A stretch of DNA of 64,000 nt from Alphaproteobacteria bacterium HGW-Alphaproteobacteria-4 (GTDB lineage: Bacteria > Pseudomonadota > Alphaproteobacteria > Rhodobacterales > Rhodobacteraceae), in NCBI GenBank assembly GCA_002842855.1, contig PHEE01000011.1:1-64000 (forward strand). The letters run 5' to 3'. Positions 26,204 to 35,894 of the stretch are shown here, piece by piece (the stretch's first letter is position 1; each line of letters starts with the position of its first letter). The notes below the pieces were generated by a model. The model made no database searches, was not told where the DNA came from, and was given only the letters and a program-made list of their open reading frames with translations. Position numbers and translations under genes: made by a program.

Positions 26204-27210
26204 TGGCGGCGCTTGCGGCGCCGGTGCTGGCCTTCGAGACCGAAGAGGATACCCGCTTTGCGGCGGCCGGTGGCGTAGCGCAGGCCGAGCTGGCGGTGCT
26301 TTCCACCACCGATACCGAGGTGCTGGCGCCCGTCATTGCCGCCTTTCAGGCGCGCAACCCCGGCATCGCGGTCCGCTACACGGTTGCCAACAGCCAGCAG
26401 GTCTATGCCGCGATCGCCAAGGATGGCGCTGCGTATGACATGGTGATCTCGTCTGCGATGGATTTGCAGATGAAGCTTGCCAACGACGGGCTGGCGCTGC
26501 CATTGCGCTCGGTCGAAACCGCCGCGCTTCCGGAATGGGCGCGCTGGCAAGACCTGCTGTTTGCGTTCGCTCAGGAACCGGTGGTGATGATCGTGGCGCG
26601 CGCGGCACTGGGCGGCGAGCCAGCCCCGCGAACCCGGCGCGAATTGACGCAGCTTCTGCGTGACAACCCCGAGCGGTTCATGGGCCGGATCGGCACCTAC
26701 GACCCCGAGGCTTCGGGTGCGGGGTATCTGTTCGTCACGCAGGACGCGCGGCTTTCAGATACCTTCTGGCGGCTTGCCGAGGTGATGGGAGGGCTTGCGC
26801 CCATGCTCTATGATTCGAGCGCGCCGATGATTGCCGATCTGAAATCCGGGCAACTTGTGTTGGCCTACAACGTGCTTGGCAGCTACGCGGCGCCGCGCAT
26901 TGCGGGGTCGGATGCGCTGGTGATGGTAGAGCTCGAGGACCACACATTGACCCTTTTGCGCACCGCGCTGGTGCCCGGCACCGCGCGCGCGCCCGAACTT
27001 GGCGCGCTTTTTCTTGATTTTCTGCTCGGCACCGAGGGCCGCGCGCTGATCGCCAGCGCCGCCGGACTGCCGCCAATTGACGCCGCCGCGCTGGCCGCAA
27101 AGCCACATCTGCGGCCGATCCGGCTGGATGCCGGGTTGCTGGTCTATCTCGATGCGCTCAAGCGGCGGGCATTTCTGGAAGAATGGCAAGCGGCGCTGAT
27201 TCAGCCTTGA
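26173..27210 (+). CDS. Orphan periplasmic substrate-binding protein in the tctDE operon
   Basis: 345 residues with a Sec signal (MRAVLGAIGLMAALAAPVLA, cleavage near residue 20) and the two-lobed type 2 periplasmic binding fold of the iron/polyamine-like group: AVLSTTDTEVLAPVIAAFQARNPGIAVRYTVANSQQVYAAI, YDMVISSAMDLQMKL, GRIGTYDPEASGAGYLF, LVLAYNVLGSY. No ABC permease or ATPase gene is nearby. Its start lies inside the last codons of the kinase gene. The simplest reading is a periplasmic co-sensor that presents ligand to the TctE-like kinase, as other binding proteins do for their kinases. The ligand is unknown. Confidence 0.8.
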   Translation: MRAVLGAIGLMAALAAPVLAFETEEDTRFAAAGGVAQAELAVLSTTDTEVLAPVIAAFQARNPGIAVRYTVANSQQVYAAIAKDGAAYDMVISSAMDLQMKLANDGLALPLRSVETAALPEWARWQDLLFAFAQEPVVMIVARAALGGEPAPRTRRELTQLLRDNPERFMGRIGTYDPEASGAGYLFVTQDARLSDTFWRLAEVMGGLAPMLYDSSAPMIADLKSGQLVLAYNVLGSYAAPRIAGSDALVMVELEDHTLTLLRTALVPGTARAPELGALFLDFLLGTEGRALIASAAGLPPIDAAALAAKPHLRPIRLDAGLLVYLDALKRRAFLEEWQAALIQP

Positions 27211-27287
27211 GTGCACGCGCAATTCATCGCCTGCGCCTTTTGCTGCTATGGTCTTTCGCGGCCGAAGCGGGGCATACTGGCGCCATT

Positions 27288-29093
27288 ATGGTGAAGTCTG
27301 TACGGACATGGGGAAAGCATCTTGGCCTTGCAGGCGCACTTGTGCTGGCCGGGGTGCCTGCGGCTGCGCTCGATCAGCTTCTGATCAGTGCGCCCGGCGC
27401 CAATGCGGCGCTTTCGGGCGCGCTTGAAGCTGCCTCGCTGACCCGCCAGGCCGAGCGCGACGGACGTATTGCGCCGCAAGACCTGCTTGCAGCGGCGCGC
27501 GCCGATTATGCGCGGCTTCAGGCGGTGCTTTATGCGCAGGGCCATTACGGCGGCACCATCGGCATCACGCTGGACGGGCGTGAGGCGGCTGCGATTGCGC
27601 TGCTCGATGCCCCGGTGCGCGTGGGCACCGTGCAGATTACCGTGCGCCCCGGCCCGCGCTTTGCCTTTTCGGCCGCGTCGGTGGCACCGCTGGCGCCCGG
27701 CACGGTGCTGCCCGAAGGCTTTGTGGTTGGCGCGCCTGCGCTTTCGGGCGAGATTGTCGCAGCAACCGGCGCTGCCATTGGCACTTGGCGCGCGGCGGGG
27801 CATGCCAAGGCCGAGGTCGCCGCGCAAAGCCTTGTTGCCGACCACCGCGCCGCCACGCTGGCCGCCTTGGTAACGTTGCACCCCGGCGCGCGACTGCGTT
27901 TTGGCGCGCTGTCCACCAGCGGCGCGCAGCGGCTGCGACCCGACCGGCTGGCAGAAATTGCGGGGCTGCCGACCGGCGAACAGTTCAGCCCCGCCGCCTT
28001 GGCGCGGGTGCAGGCACGGCTGCGGCGCAGCGGCATTTTCAGCAGCATCGCGCTGACCGAAGCTGCAACGCCGGGGCCGGGCGATACGCTGGATATGGCG
28101 TTGACGGTGGTCGAGGCGCCGCTCCGCCGGTTTGGTTTTGGCGCCGAACTCTCGTCGCGCGATGGCGGCAAGGTTTCGGCTTACTGGCTGCACCGAAACC
28201 TCTGGGGCGGTGGCGAGCGGCTGCGCCTTGAGGGCGACGTTTCGGGCATTGGCGCCAGCACAGGCGGCGCCGACCTGCGCGCAAGTGTGCGGATCGACCG
28301 ACCGGCCACCTTCAGCCCCGACACGCAGGCTTTTGCCGAGGCGCGCATCGAGCGGTTACAGGAAGCTGATCACGACGCGACCGCTTTCAGCCTCGGGTTC
28401 GGGCTCAGCCACGACTTTTCGGATCGGTTGACTGGCACGGCGGCGGTGCAGTTCAGCACGTCGCGGGTAACCGACGCCTTTGCGACCGAAAGGTTCCGCC
28501 AGGTGTCGCTGCCCGCCGACCTTGCCTGGGACCGACGCGACAGCACTAGCAACCCGACGCGCGGGTTCTGGCTTGGCGGCGGCGCCACACCTTTTGCAGG
28601 GTTCGGTGGCACCGGGTCTGGCGTGCAGCTTCGCGGCGAGGCGCGCGGCTATCGCGCAATAGGCGGGCGCGTGGTTTTGGCGGGGCGGGCGCAGGCGGGC
28701 TCGGTGCTTGGTTCGGCGCTGCTGCAAACGCCGCGCGAATATCTTTTTCATTCCGGCGGCGGCGGCACCGTGCGGGGGCAGCCCTACCAATCGCTTGGTG
28801 TAGAGGTGCTGCGAGGGTTTGATCTGGTGCCAATGGGCGGCGCCTCGTTCGCGGCCGTTTCCGCCGAGCTGCGTGCCGATGTTACCAGCAAGATCGGTAT
28901 GGTAGCGTTCTATGACGCGGGCTTTGTTGGAATTTCGGGTGGATTTGGTGATGGCAACTGGCACGCGGGCGCGGGGCTGGGGCTGCGCTATGCCACTGGA
29001 ATCGGGCCGATCCGGCTTGATCTGGCGATGCCGGTAGCGGGCAATACCGGCGACGGTTTGCAGATCTACCTTGGCATCGGGCAGTCTTTCTGA
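27288..29093 (+). CDS. tamA: Translocation and assembly module outer-membrane protein TamA
   Basis: Omp85-family outer-membrane barrel that works with TamB in envelope protein insertion or lipid transport. 601 residues from ATG 27288, giving a signal peptide (KHLGLAGALVLAGVPAAA). POTRA-type repeats occupy about residues 50-290 (VGTVQITVRPGPRFAF; LRFGALSTSGAQRLRPDRLAEIAGLPTGEQFSPAALARVQARLRRSGIF). The C-terminal barrel (GFGAELSSRDG to IYLGIGQSF) contains the VRGQPYQSLG motif (Omp85 VRGY-like) in loop 6 and ends in phenylalanine, as outer-membrane barrels do. Its stop overlaps the tamB start by one base. Confidence 0.92.
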   Translation: MVKSVRTWGKHLGLAGALVLAGVPAAALDQLLISAPGANAALSGALEAASLTRQAERDGRIAPQDLLAAARADYARLQAVLYAQGHYGGTIGITLDGREAAAIALLDAPVRVGTVQITVRPGPRFAFSAASVAPLAPGTVLPEGFVVGAPALSGEIVAATGAAIGTWRAAGHAKAEVAAQSLVADHRAATLAALVTLHPGARLRFGALSTSGAQRLRPDRLAEIAGLPTGEQFSPAALARVQARLRRSGIFSSIALTEAATPGPGDTLDMALTVVEAPLRRFGFGAELSSRDGGKVSAYWLHRNLWGGGERLRLEGDVSGIGASTGGADLRASVRIDRPATFSPDTQAFAEARIERLQEADHDATAFSLGFGLSHDFSDRLTGTAAVQFSTSRVTDAFATERFRQVSLPADLAWDRRDSTSNPTRGFWLGGGATPFAGFGGTGSGVQLRGEARGYRAIGGRVVLAGRAQAGSVLGSALLQTPREYLFHSGGGGTVRGQPYQSLGVEVLRGFDLVPMGGASFAAVSAELRADVTSKIGMVAFYDAGFVGISGGFGDGNWHAGAGLGLRYATGIGPIRLDLAMPVAGNTGDGLQIYLGIGQSF

Positions 29094-32000
29094 TGCGGCG
29101 GTTGCTTATCCCCCTCATGCTCACGGTGCTGGCACTTGGCACGCCTGCCTGGGCGCAGAGCGAGGCAGAGCGCGACCGGGGGCTGATTCAGGGTCTGCTG
29201 GAAGACAATCTTTCCGGCGCTGGCCGCGCGGTGCGGATTGAAGGGTTTGCCGGGGCGCTGTCATCGCGCGCGACCTTCACAGAGATGACCATTGCCGATG
29301 ATGCGGGCGTCTGGCTGAGTATCCGGGGGGGCGCGATCAGCTGGAACCGGGCGGCGCTCGTGGCGGGGCGCATCGAGATTGCCGAGCTTGGGGCCGAGGA
29401 AATCGTGCTGGAGCGGATGCCGAACGCCGGGGCCACCGCCGCCGTACCCGAAGCGGTGCCTTTTGCGCTGCCCGAACTGCCGGTTTCAGTGGCCATCGGC
29501 AAGATCGCCGCGAAACGGGTTGAGCTTGGCGCCGCGGTGCTGGGTGCACCGGCGGTGCTGCGGCTCGACGGGGCGCTGAACCTTGCAGGTGGCGAAGGCA
29601 GCGCGCGGCTGGCGGCCGACCGTATTGACGGCCAGCCGGGCACGTTTACGCTAAGCGGCAGTTTTGCCAACGCGACGCGCCATCTTGTGCTTGATCTGCT
29701 GCTTGACGAAGCGGCAGGCGGAATAGCGGCCAACCTGCTTGGCCTGCCCGAGCGGCCCGCCTTGAAGCTGGCAATTGCAGGGTCGGGGCCGCTGGAGAGT
29801 TTTTCGGCGGATGTCGTGCTTAGCTCGGACCGTGCCAAGCGGTTGGTCGGGCGGGTTGTCATGAGCGCACCAGACGCAGAAACGCGCCGCTTTGTGGCGG
29901 ACCTTGGCGGCGATGTCGCGCCGCTTTTGCCGCCCGAGTACCGCAGCTTTTTTGGCGCTGACGTGGCACTGCACGCCGAAGGAGCCCGTGCCGCCGATGG
30001 CGGCCTGAGCCTCAGCACGCTGCGCCTGCATTCGGCGGCACTATCGCTTGACGGCGCGCTCGATCTGCTCGCGTCGGGCGCGCCCCGGCGCGCTGCCCTG
30101 AACCTGGTGCTTGGCCTGCCCGAGGCGCCCGAGGTGCTGTTGCCGATTACCGGCGAAAAGACGTGGGTGGCGGGCGCAACGCTGACGCTCGGCTACGACC
30201 AGGCCGCAGGTGAGCAATGGCAGGTTGATGGAAGCCTTGAGGGCCTGCGGCGCGGCGGGGTGCAGGTTGGCGTGATCGAGTTGGCGGGGTCTGGGCGAAT
30301 TGGCGGCGGCGATACCGCCTTGGTCTCGGGTGCCCTTGAATTTTCGGCGCGCGACGTTGCCTTTGCCGATGCCACGCTGAATGCCGCGCTTGGTGACAGC
30401 TTGCGCGGGCAGGTGCAACTCGACTGGCGCGCGGGTGAGCCGGTGCGCCTGCCCGTTGTGAGCCTGACCGCCGGGGGCGCGAGCCTGAACGGAACTGCCG
30501 AGGTTTCCGGCAGCGGGGCCGAAACAAGGGCAAGCGGCAATTTTCGCCTGAGTCATCCCAACCTTGCACAGCTTTCGCCGCTGGCCGGGCGCAGTATCGG
30601 CGGCCGTTTTGATGGCGTGGTCGAGGGATGGTATTTGCCGCTGATGGGCGATTTCTTCGTCGAAACCGCGTTTGTGGGCATTGATTTGAAAACCGGGCAA
30701 AGCGCGCTTGATCGGCTGCTTGTGGGCGGTTCGCGGGTGCGGTTGATTGCCGAGCGCGATGCGAATGGGCTGACATTGGCGCTTGACGCCCACGCAAAAG
30801 GATTTTCGGGGCAGGCCGAGGGATTGCTGCAAAGTGGCGCGACCACCGCGACCGCAAGCTTTGCGCTGCCCGACATGTCGCTTGCCGGGGCGGGCTGGAA
30901 GGGGGCGATGGCTGCCAATGCAACGGTTGCGGGCGTTCCCGGCGCGCGCGTGCTGGCAGTGGCAGGCACCGGCAGCGGGCTGGGCGTGGGCGAACCGACG
31001 CTGGACCGCTTGCTTGCGGGCGAAGTGGACCTGAGGATCGGCGCGCAAGAGGGGCCGGGCGGCTGGACGCTGGGCACGGCGGAACTTGCGAACCCGCAAG
31101 TGACTGCGGCGCTTGGTGTGGCCAATGCCGCGGGCGCGCGCATACTGACCGCACGGCTTGCCGATGTTGCGCTGCTCGCGCCCGGATTCTCGGGGCCCGC
31201 CGCGGTTTCGGGGCAGGTCGAAGCGGGCGGCGATGGTTACGCGGTTGCGCTTTCTGCGCAGGGGCCCGGCGGCAGCAATGCGACGATCACGGGGCCGATC
31301 GCCGCCAGCTTCGCCAGCGTCGATCTGGCAATTGCAGGGCGCGCCGAAGCGGCTCTGCTCAACCGGTTGCTCAGCCCTCGCAGCCTGCAAGGGCCGGTTT
31401 CCTTCGATCTGCGGCTGCGCGGCGCTCTGGCACTGGGTGCCCTTTCGGGGCGCGTTTCCGGCAACGGGCTGCGGCTATCGGCACCCGGTCTTGGGATCGC
31501 GGTGCAGGATATTCAGCTTTCGGCTGATCTGGAAGGCGCGCGGGCGCGGCTGACCGCAAGCGGCACAATGGGCGGCGGCGGGCTTCGGCTAAGCGGCCCG
31601 GTGGCGATGTTGGCGCCCTACACCGCCGACCTTTCGCTGGCGCTGCAAGATGTGCCGCTGCGCGACCCGAACCTTTACGACACCCGGCTGAGCGGCAATC
31701 TTTCGATCAGCGGCGCGCTGGCCGGGGGCGCGCAGATCTCGGGCGCCGTTACACTTGCACAGACCACGATTCGGGTGCCCGAAGCGGGGGCGGTGCTGGC
31801 GCTGCCCGATGTGACGCATGTCGGCGCGCCCGCCGAAGTCGCCGCCACAGTTCGCCGCGCTTCGCCACACCAAACCACTGGCGCCGGGTCTGGCGGCCCG
31901 GTCTATGGCCTCGACATTGCCGTTTTTGCGCCCCGCCGGATTTTCGTGCGCGGTCGCGGGCTTGATGCCGAGCTTGGAGGCGCGCTGCGGCTGGGCGGCA

Positions 32001-32596
32001 CGACTGCGGCGGTGGTGCCCTCGGGGCAGTTCGACCTTGTCCGCGGCAGGCTCGACATTCTGGGCAAGCGTTTCACGCTAAGCGAAGGGCTGGTGCAGAT
32101 GCAGGGCGCGCTTTCGCCCTGGCTGCGCTTTGCCGCGACGACACAGACGGCCGACATCACCGCCACGATCACACTTGAGGGCGAGGCTGCGGCGCCGGAG
32201 CTTCGGCTCAGCTCATCGCCCGATCTGCCGCAGGATGAGGTGCTGGCGCAACTGCTGTTTTCGCGTGGAATAGAGTCGCTTTCGCCGCTGCAGGCCGCGC
32301 GGATGGCGCAGGCAGTCGCACAGTTGGCGGGCCGGGGCGGCGAGGGGCTGATGGGGCGGCTGCGTGTGGCCTTCGGGCTCGATGATTTCGATCTTGCAAC
32401 AGATACGGCGGGGGGCACCACGCTACGGTTTGGCAAATACCTTTCGGACAATCTGTATTCCGATGTGGCGGTGGGCAGTAATGGCAAGGCCGAAATCAAC
32501 CTCAACCTCGATATCACCCCCAGTCTGACCGCGCGCGGCACCCTGGGCGCCGATGGCAACAGCGGTATCGGTATCTATTTCGAGCGCGACTATTGA
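29093..32596 (+). CDS. tamB: Translocation and assembly module inner-membrane protein TamB
   Basis: AsmA/TamB-family giant that spans the periplasm as a lipid- or protein-guiding beta-taco and contacts TamA. 1167 residues. It opens with a signal/anchor (LLIPLMLTVLALGTPAWA), continues as long repetitive beta-strands rich in G, A and L, and ends with the TamB domain (about residues 830-1167): LDIAVFAPRRIFVRGRGLDAELGG, GQFDLVRGRLDILGKRFTLSEG, LPQDEVLAQLLFSRGIESLSPLQAARMAQAVAQLAGRGGEGL and the final GIGIYFERDY. The start overlaps tamA (TGATG), so the partners are coupled. Its last 7 bp overlap the convergent yihY. Confidence 0.94.
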   Translation: MRRLLIPLMLTVLALGTPAWAQSEAERDRGLIQGLLEDNLSGAGRAVRIEGFAGALSSRATFTEMTIADDAGVWLSIRGGAISWNRAALVAGRIEIAELGAEEIVLERMPNAGATAAVPEAVPFALPELPVSVAIGKIAAKRVELGAAVLGAPAVLRLDGALNLAGGEGSARLAADRIDGQPGTFTLSGSFANATRHLVLDLLLDEAAGGIAANLLGLPERPALKLAIAGSGPLESFSADVVLSSDRAKRLVGRVVMSAPDAETRRFVADLGGDVAPLLPPEYRSFFGADVALHAEGARAADGGLSLSTLRLHSAALSLDGALDLLASGAPRRAALNLVLGLPEAPEVLLPITGEKTWVAGATLTLGYDQAAGEQWQVDGSLEGLRRGGVQVGVIELAGSGRIGGGDTALVSGALEFSARDVAFADATLNAALGDSLRGQVQLDWRAGEPVRLPVVSLTAGGASLNGTAEVSGSGAETRASGNFRLSHPNLAQLSPLAGRSIGGRFDGVVEGWYLPLMGDFFVETAFVGIDLKTGQSALDRLLVGGSRVRLIAERDANGLTLALDAHAKGFSGQAEGLLQSGATTATASFALPDMSLAGAGWKGAMAANATVAGVPGARVLAVAGTGSGLGVGEPTLDRLLAGEVDLRIGAQEGPGGWTLGTAELANPQVTAALGVANAAGARILTARLADVALLAPGFSGPAAVSGQVEAGGDGYAVALSAQGPGGSNATITGPIAASFASVDLAIAGRAEAALLNRLLSPRSLQGPVSFDLRLRGALALGALSGRVSGNGLRLSAPGLGIAVQDIQLSADLEGARARLTASGTMGGGGLRLSGPVAMLAPYTADLSLALQDVPLRDPNLYDTRLSGNLSISGALAGGAQISGAVTLAQTTIRVPEAGAVLALPDVTHVGAPAEVAATVRRASPHQTTGAGSGGPVYGLDIAVFAPRRIFVRGRGLDAELGGALRLGGTTAAVVPSGQFDLVRGRLDILGKRFTLSEGLVQMQGALSPWLRFAATTQTADITATITLEGEAAAPELRLSSSPDLPQDEVLAQLLFSRGIESLSPLQAARMAQAVAQLAGRGGEGLMGRLRVAFGLDDFDLATDTAGGTTLRFGKYLSDNLYSDVAVGSNGKAEINLNLDITPSLTARGTLGADGNSGIGIYFERDY

Positions 32597-33405
32597 TGCT
32601 TTGACAGTTCGGCGTTCAGCGCCGCGCCCAACAACACCGCGTAGGCGGATATGTAGAACCACATCATCAGCGCAATGACCGCGCCGAGCGAACCGTAAAT
32701 GCGGTTATAGGTGCCGAAATTGGCTAGATAGAACGAAAACGCCAACGACGCCCCGGACCATGCCAGCGCCGCCAGCATGGCGCCAGGGATGACCCGTCGC
32801 GTGCGCCGCCCAGCGGCCGACGGACCAAAGTGATAGAGCATCGCCAGCGCGCTCAGCACCAGCACGAAGGTCGCGCCCCACGGCAGCTCTGACAAAAGCC
32901 AGCCACGCAGTGGGCTTGGCGGCAAAAACGCCAGCGCAACCGGCACCACCACCACCGTCGCCAGTGCCAGCAGGATTGTTGCGATCAACGCCATTGTCAG
33001 GACATATCCGAGAAGATACCCCCAAAGGGTTGGGTGCTGCGCGGTGCCGTGGATCGAATTCAACCCCTGCACCAGGGCCGCCACGCCCGCCCGCGCCGAG
33101 TAAAGCGCGATCAGAAGCGACAAAAGGCTTGCCCCGCCGACTGTGGCCTTTGGCCCAGCCAAAAGCGCCGCGACCTGATCTGACAGAATGCCCCAGGCTT
33201 CATGCGGCACAAACTCTTCGGCAACCAGCATGTAGCTTGAGATCGCCGCAGGGTCGGCAACAAGGCTCCAGAGCGCGATGGTTGCGGTCATCGCGGGAAA
33301 CACCGCGAACATCGCATAAAAGGCAACTCCCGCCGCGATCAGGCCCATCTGGGTCTGGCCAATACGTTTGGCCATGCCGATGATGAAGTTCCAGACCCGG
33401 CGCAT
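32590..33405 (-). CDS. YihY/virulence factor BrkB family membrane protein
   Basis: 271-residue inner-membrane protein with about six helices. Family signatures: GLIAAGVAFYAMFAVFPAMTATIALWSL near the N-terminus, SLLSLLIALYSARAGVAALVQGLNSIHG, the block WGATFVLVLSALAMLYHFGPSA, and GTYNRIYGSLGAVIALMMWFYISAYAVLLGAALNAEL at the C-terminus. The family was once called ribonuclease BN, wrongly; its molecular role is unknown. Convergent with tamB (7-bp overlap) and divergent from the aldo-keto reductase. Confidence 0.92.
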   Translation of the reverse strand: MRRVWNFIIGMAKRIGQTQMGLIAAGVAFYAMFAVFPAMTATIALWSLVADPAAISSYMLVAEEFVPHEAWGILSDQVAALLAGPKATVGGASLLSLLIALYSARAGVAALVQGLNSIHGTAQHPTLWGYLLGYVLTMALIATILLALATVVVVPVALAFLPPSPLRGWLLSELPWGATFVLVLSALAMLYHFGPSAAGRRTRRVIPGAMLAALAWSGASLAFSFYLANFGTYNRIYGSLGAVIALMMWFYISAYAVLLGAALNAELSKHQ

Positions 33406-33511
33406 CGCCCACCCTCAGTTTTGCCGCCACCATACCCTGCCCCGGCGTCGGCGCAACTTGCGATGCGCCCCCGCTTGTGGTCATCTGACTCGAACCAAGC
33501 CGGAGGCACCA

Positions 33512-34546
33512 ATGCGCTATGTTCCCGCCGAAAACCGTTACGACAGCATGATCTACAACCGTTGCGGCGCCTCGGGCCTGAAACTGCCCGCAATATCGCT
33601 CGGGCTTTGGCACAATTTCGGTCACGACACGCCGCATGCCACCAAACGCGCGATTTGCCAGACCGCCTTCGACCTCGGCATCACCCATTTCGACCTTGCC
33701 AACAACTACGGTCCGCCCCCCGGCAGCGCGGAAGAGGCGTTTGGCGAGATTTTGCGGACCGATTTTGCCGGCTATCGCGACGAGCTGATCATTTCGTCGA
33801 AGGCGGGCTATCTGATGTGGCCCGGGCCCTATGGCGAATGGGGCAGCCGCAAATACCTGATCTCGTCCTGCGACGCCTCGCTGAAACGGATGGGGCTCGA
33901 TTATGTGGATATCTTCTATTCGCACCGCTTCGACCCACATACGCCGCTTGAAGAAACCATGGGCGCGCTGGATCAGATCGTGCGGTCGGGCCGCGCGCTG
34001 TATGCAGGCATTTCCAGCTACAATTCCGCGCGCACGCGGCAGGCCGTGGCAATCTTGCGTGACCTCGGCACGCCCTGCGTGATTCACCAGCCCAGCTACA
34101 ATATGATCAACCGCTGGGTCGAGCGCGACGGGCTGCGCGAAACGCTTGCCGAACTGGGCGTTGGCTCGATCGCGTTCACGCCGCTGGCGCAAGGGATGCT
34201 GACGAGCAAATATTTGAAAGGTGTGCCTGAGGGCAGCCGGGCGACACAGGGCAAGAGCCTCGATCCGGGCACGCTTTCCCCGGCAGCCGTCGAGAAAATC
34301 CGCGCGCTGAATGACATTGCCGAGGCGCGTGGCCAAACCCTTGCGCAAATGGCGCTTGCATGGGTGCTGCGCGGCGGCGGCATTACCACGGCGCTGATCG
34401 GCGCCTCAAGCCCTGATCAGGTTCGCGATTGTGTGGGGGCGCTGAATCGGCTCGACTTCACCGCTACCGAACTGGCCGAAATCGACCGCCACGCGCAGGA
34501 TGAGGCGATCAACCTTTGGGCGCAGTCGTCGGAGGAACGGGATTGA
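33512..34546 (+). CDS. Aldo-keto reductase, L-glyceraldehyde 3-phosphate reductase (YghZ/Gpr) type
   Basis: NADPH-dependent reductase, 344 residues from ATG 33512 (MRYVPAENRYDSMIYNRCG), which follows a GGAGG box; a longer frame upstream lacks similarity. The catalytic tetrad is visible: D in HFDLANNYG, Y in ANNYGPPPGSAEE, K in IISSKAGY and H in YVDIFYSHRFDPHTPLEETMGALD. WPGPYGEWGSRKYL is characteristic of the YghZ/AKR14 group, which reduces L-glyceraldehyde 3-phosphate, methylglyoxal and other aldehydes. C-terminal cofactor motif: TTALIGASSPDQVRD. It overlaps the following peroxidase gene. Confidence 0.88.
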   Translation: MRYVPAENRYDSMIYNRCGASGLKLPAISLGLWHNFGHDTPHATKRAICQTAFDLGITHFDLANNYGPPPGSAEEAFGEILRTDFAGYRDELIISSKAGYLMWPGPYGEWGSRKYLISSCDASLKRMGLDYVDIFYSHRFDPHTPLEETMGALDQIVRSGRALYAGISSYNSARTRQAVAILRDLGTPCVIHQPSYNMINRWVERDGLRETLAELGVGSIAFTPLAQGMLTSKYLKGVPEGSRATQGKSLDPGTLSPAAVEKIRALNDIAEARGQTLAQMALAWVLRGGGITTALIGASSPDQVRDCVGALNRLDFTATELAEIDRHAQDEAINLWAQSSEERD

Positions 34547-35844
34547 GGCGTTTTGCCGCGCTGTTGCTTGCCGCGTCCCCCGCGCTGGCCGAGGTGCCCG
34601 CGCCCGTCACCGACGCTGACTACGGCGCCCTGAATATGGCCGAGGTGCGGCTGGGGCAACTGCTGTTCTACGACCCGATCCTTTCGGGCAATCGTAACGT
34701 TTCCTGCGCCACCTGCCACCATCCACGCTTCGGCACCTCGGACGGGCTTTCGCTTGGGCTTGGCGAGGGCGGCATCGGCCTTGGCCCTGACCGCCACATC
34801 GGCACCGAAAACATCCCGGAACTGCGCATTCCGCGCAACTCCCCGGCACTTTTCAACCTTGGCGCCGCCGAGTTTACGCGGTTGTTCCACGATGGTCGCA
34901 TTGAGGCTGATCCCGCGCGGCCGGCTGGCATCCGAACACCGATGGATGATGAGATGGTCACCGGCTTTGCCTCGGTGCTATCGGCGCAAACCATGTTTCC
35001 GGTGCTCTCAGCTGATGAAATGGCGGGGCACTACAGCGAAAACGACGTTTCCAAAGCGGTTCGGTCGGGCCGCATCACCGGGCCGGGTGGCGCATGGGAC
35101 ATCATCGCGGCGCGGGTTGCGGCAATTCCTGAATATCGGGCCCAATTCGGCTCTGTTTCTGCCGAAATTGCTGCGGGGCGTGCGATTGCTTTCACCGATA
35201 TCTCGAACGCAATCGCGGCCTTCGTTGCCTACGAATGGCGATCAGATACCAGCCCGTTCGACGCTTTCCTGCGCGGCGCGGCGCTCGCGCCCGAGGCGGC
35301 GGCAGGGCTGCGGCTCTTTTACGGCGAGGCGGGCTGCGCCAACTGCCATTCCGGCCCATTTCAGACCGACCAGAGTTTCCACGCCACCGCCGAGGCGCAA
35401 CTTGGCCCCGGCAAGGCCGAGCGGTTTGAAAGCCACAGCCGCGATGAGGGGCGCTTTCGCGTGACCGGCCGGCCAGAAGATCTTTTCGCCTTCCGCACCC
35501 CGTCGCTGCGCAATGTCGCGGTGACCGGGCCTTGGGGTCACGCAGGGGCGCACCTGACGCTTTCCGATTTCCTCGCCAGTCATGGCCAGCCCGCAGCCCT
35601 TGCAAGCTACCGCCGCACCGTGCTGCTGCCGGACCTGCCCGATACCAAGCCGGATTGGGCCATTCTCGACAACCCCGAAGAAACCGCAGCCATCGCCGCC
35701 GCCGCCGCGCCGTTACGCCCGCTTTCGGCCGAGGAAACAGGCTCTATTCTAGCATTTCTTGATAGTCTCACAGACCCCACGGCGCTCGGGGGGCGGCTCG
35801 GCATTCCCGGATCGGTGCCGTCCGGGCTGCCCGTTGAGCGCTAG
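34543..35844 (+). CDS. Dihaem cytochrome c peroxidase / MauG-family protein
   Basis: Periplasmic enzyme with two c-type haems: CATCH at about residues 55-59 and CANCH at about 265-269. I start it at the TTG (34543) that overlaps the upstream TGA. GGAGG stands 7 bp before it and the frame then opens with a signal peptide ((M)RRFAALLLAASPALA). 433 residues. Flanking elements fit the family: LGQLLFYDPILSGNRNVSCATCHH, RNSPALFNL, LRLFYGEAGCANCHSGP, FRTPSLRNVAVTGPWGHAG. Without biochemical data, peroxidase and MauG-like protein-modifying roles cannot be separated. It ends 50 bp from the convergent FG-GAP gene. Confidence 0.87.
   Translation: MRRFAALLLAASPALAEVPAPVTDADYGALNMAEVRLGQLLFYDPILSGNRNVSCATCHHPRFGTSDGLSLGLGEGGIGLGPDRHIGTENIPELRIPRNSPALFNLGAAEFTRLFHDGRIEADPARPAGIRTPMDDEMVTGFASVLSAQTMFPVLSADEMAGHYSENDVSKAVRSGRITGPGGAWDIIAARVAAIPEYRAQFGSVSAEIAAGRAIAFTDISNAIAAFVAYEWRSDTSPFDAFLRGAALAPEAAAGLRLFYGEAGCANCHSGPFQTDQSFHATAEAQLGPGKAERFESHSRDEGRFRVTGRPEDLFAFRTPSLRNVAVTGPWGHAGAHLTLSDFLASHGQPAALASYRRTVLLPDLPDTKPDWAILDNPEETAAIAAAAAPLRPLSAEETGSILAFLDSLTDPTALGGRLGIPGSVPSGLPVER
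35736..35746 (-). repeat. Dispersed 11-mer TAGAGCCTGTT, copy 2
   Basis: Exact copy read on the minus strand (AACAGGCTCTA on plus), inside the dihaem peroxidase gene near its 3' end. Context on minus is GAATAGAGCCTGTTTCC. Confidence 0.6.
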
Positions 35845-35894
35845 GTTCTCTCATGTGGAACTACGCTGCGGGGTCTGGGGTGCTAACCCGTTGG

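Noticed and set aside
30041-31390. Antisense frame of about 450 codons within tamB
   Set aside because: Low-complexity R/A/Q-rich translation; the sense frame continues the TamB repeat structure.
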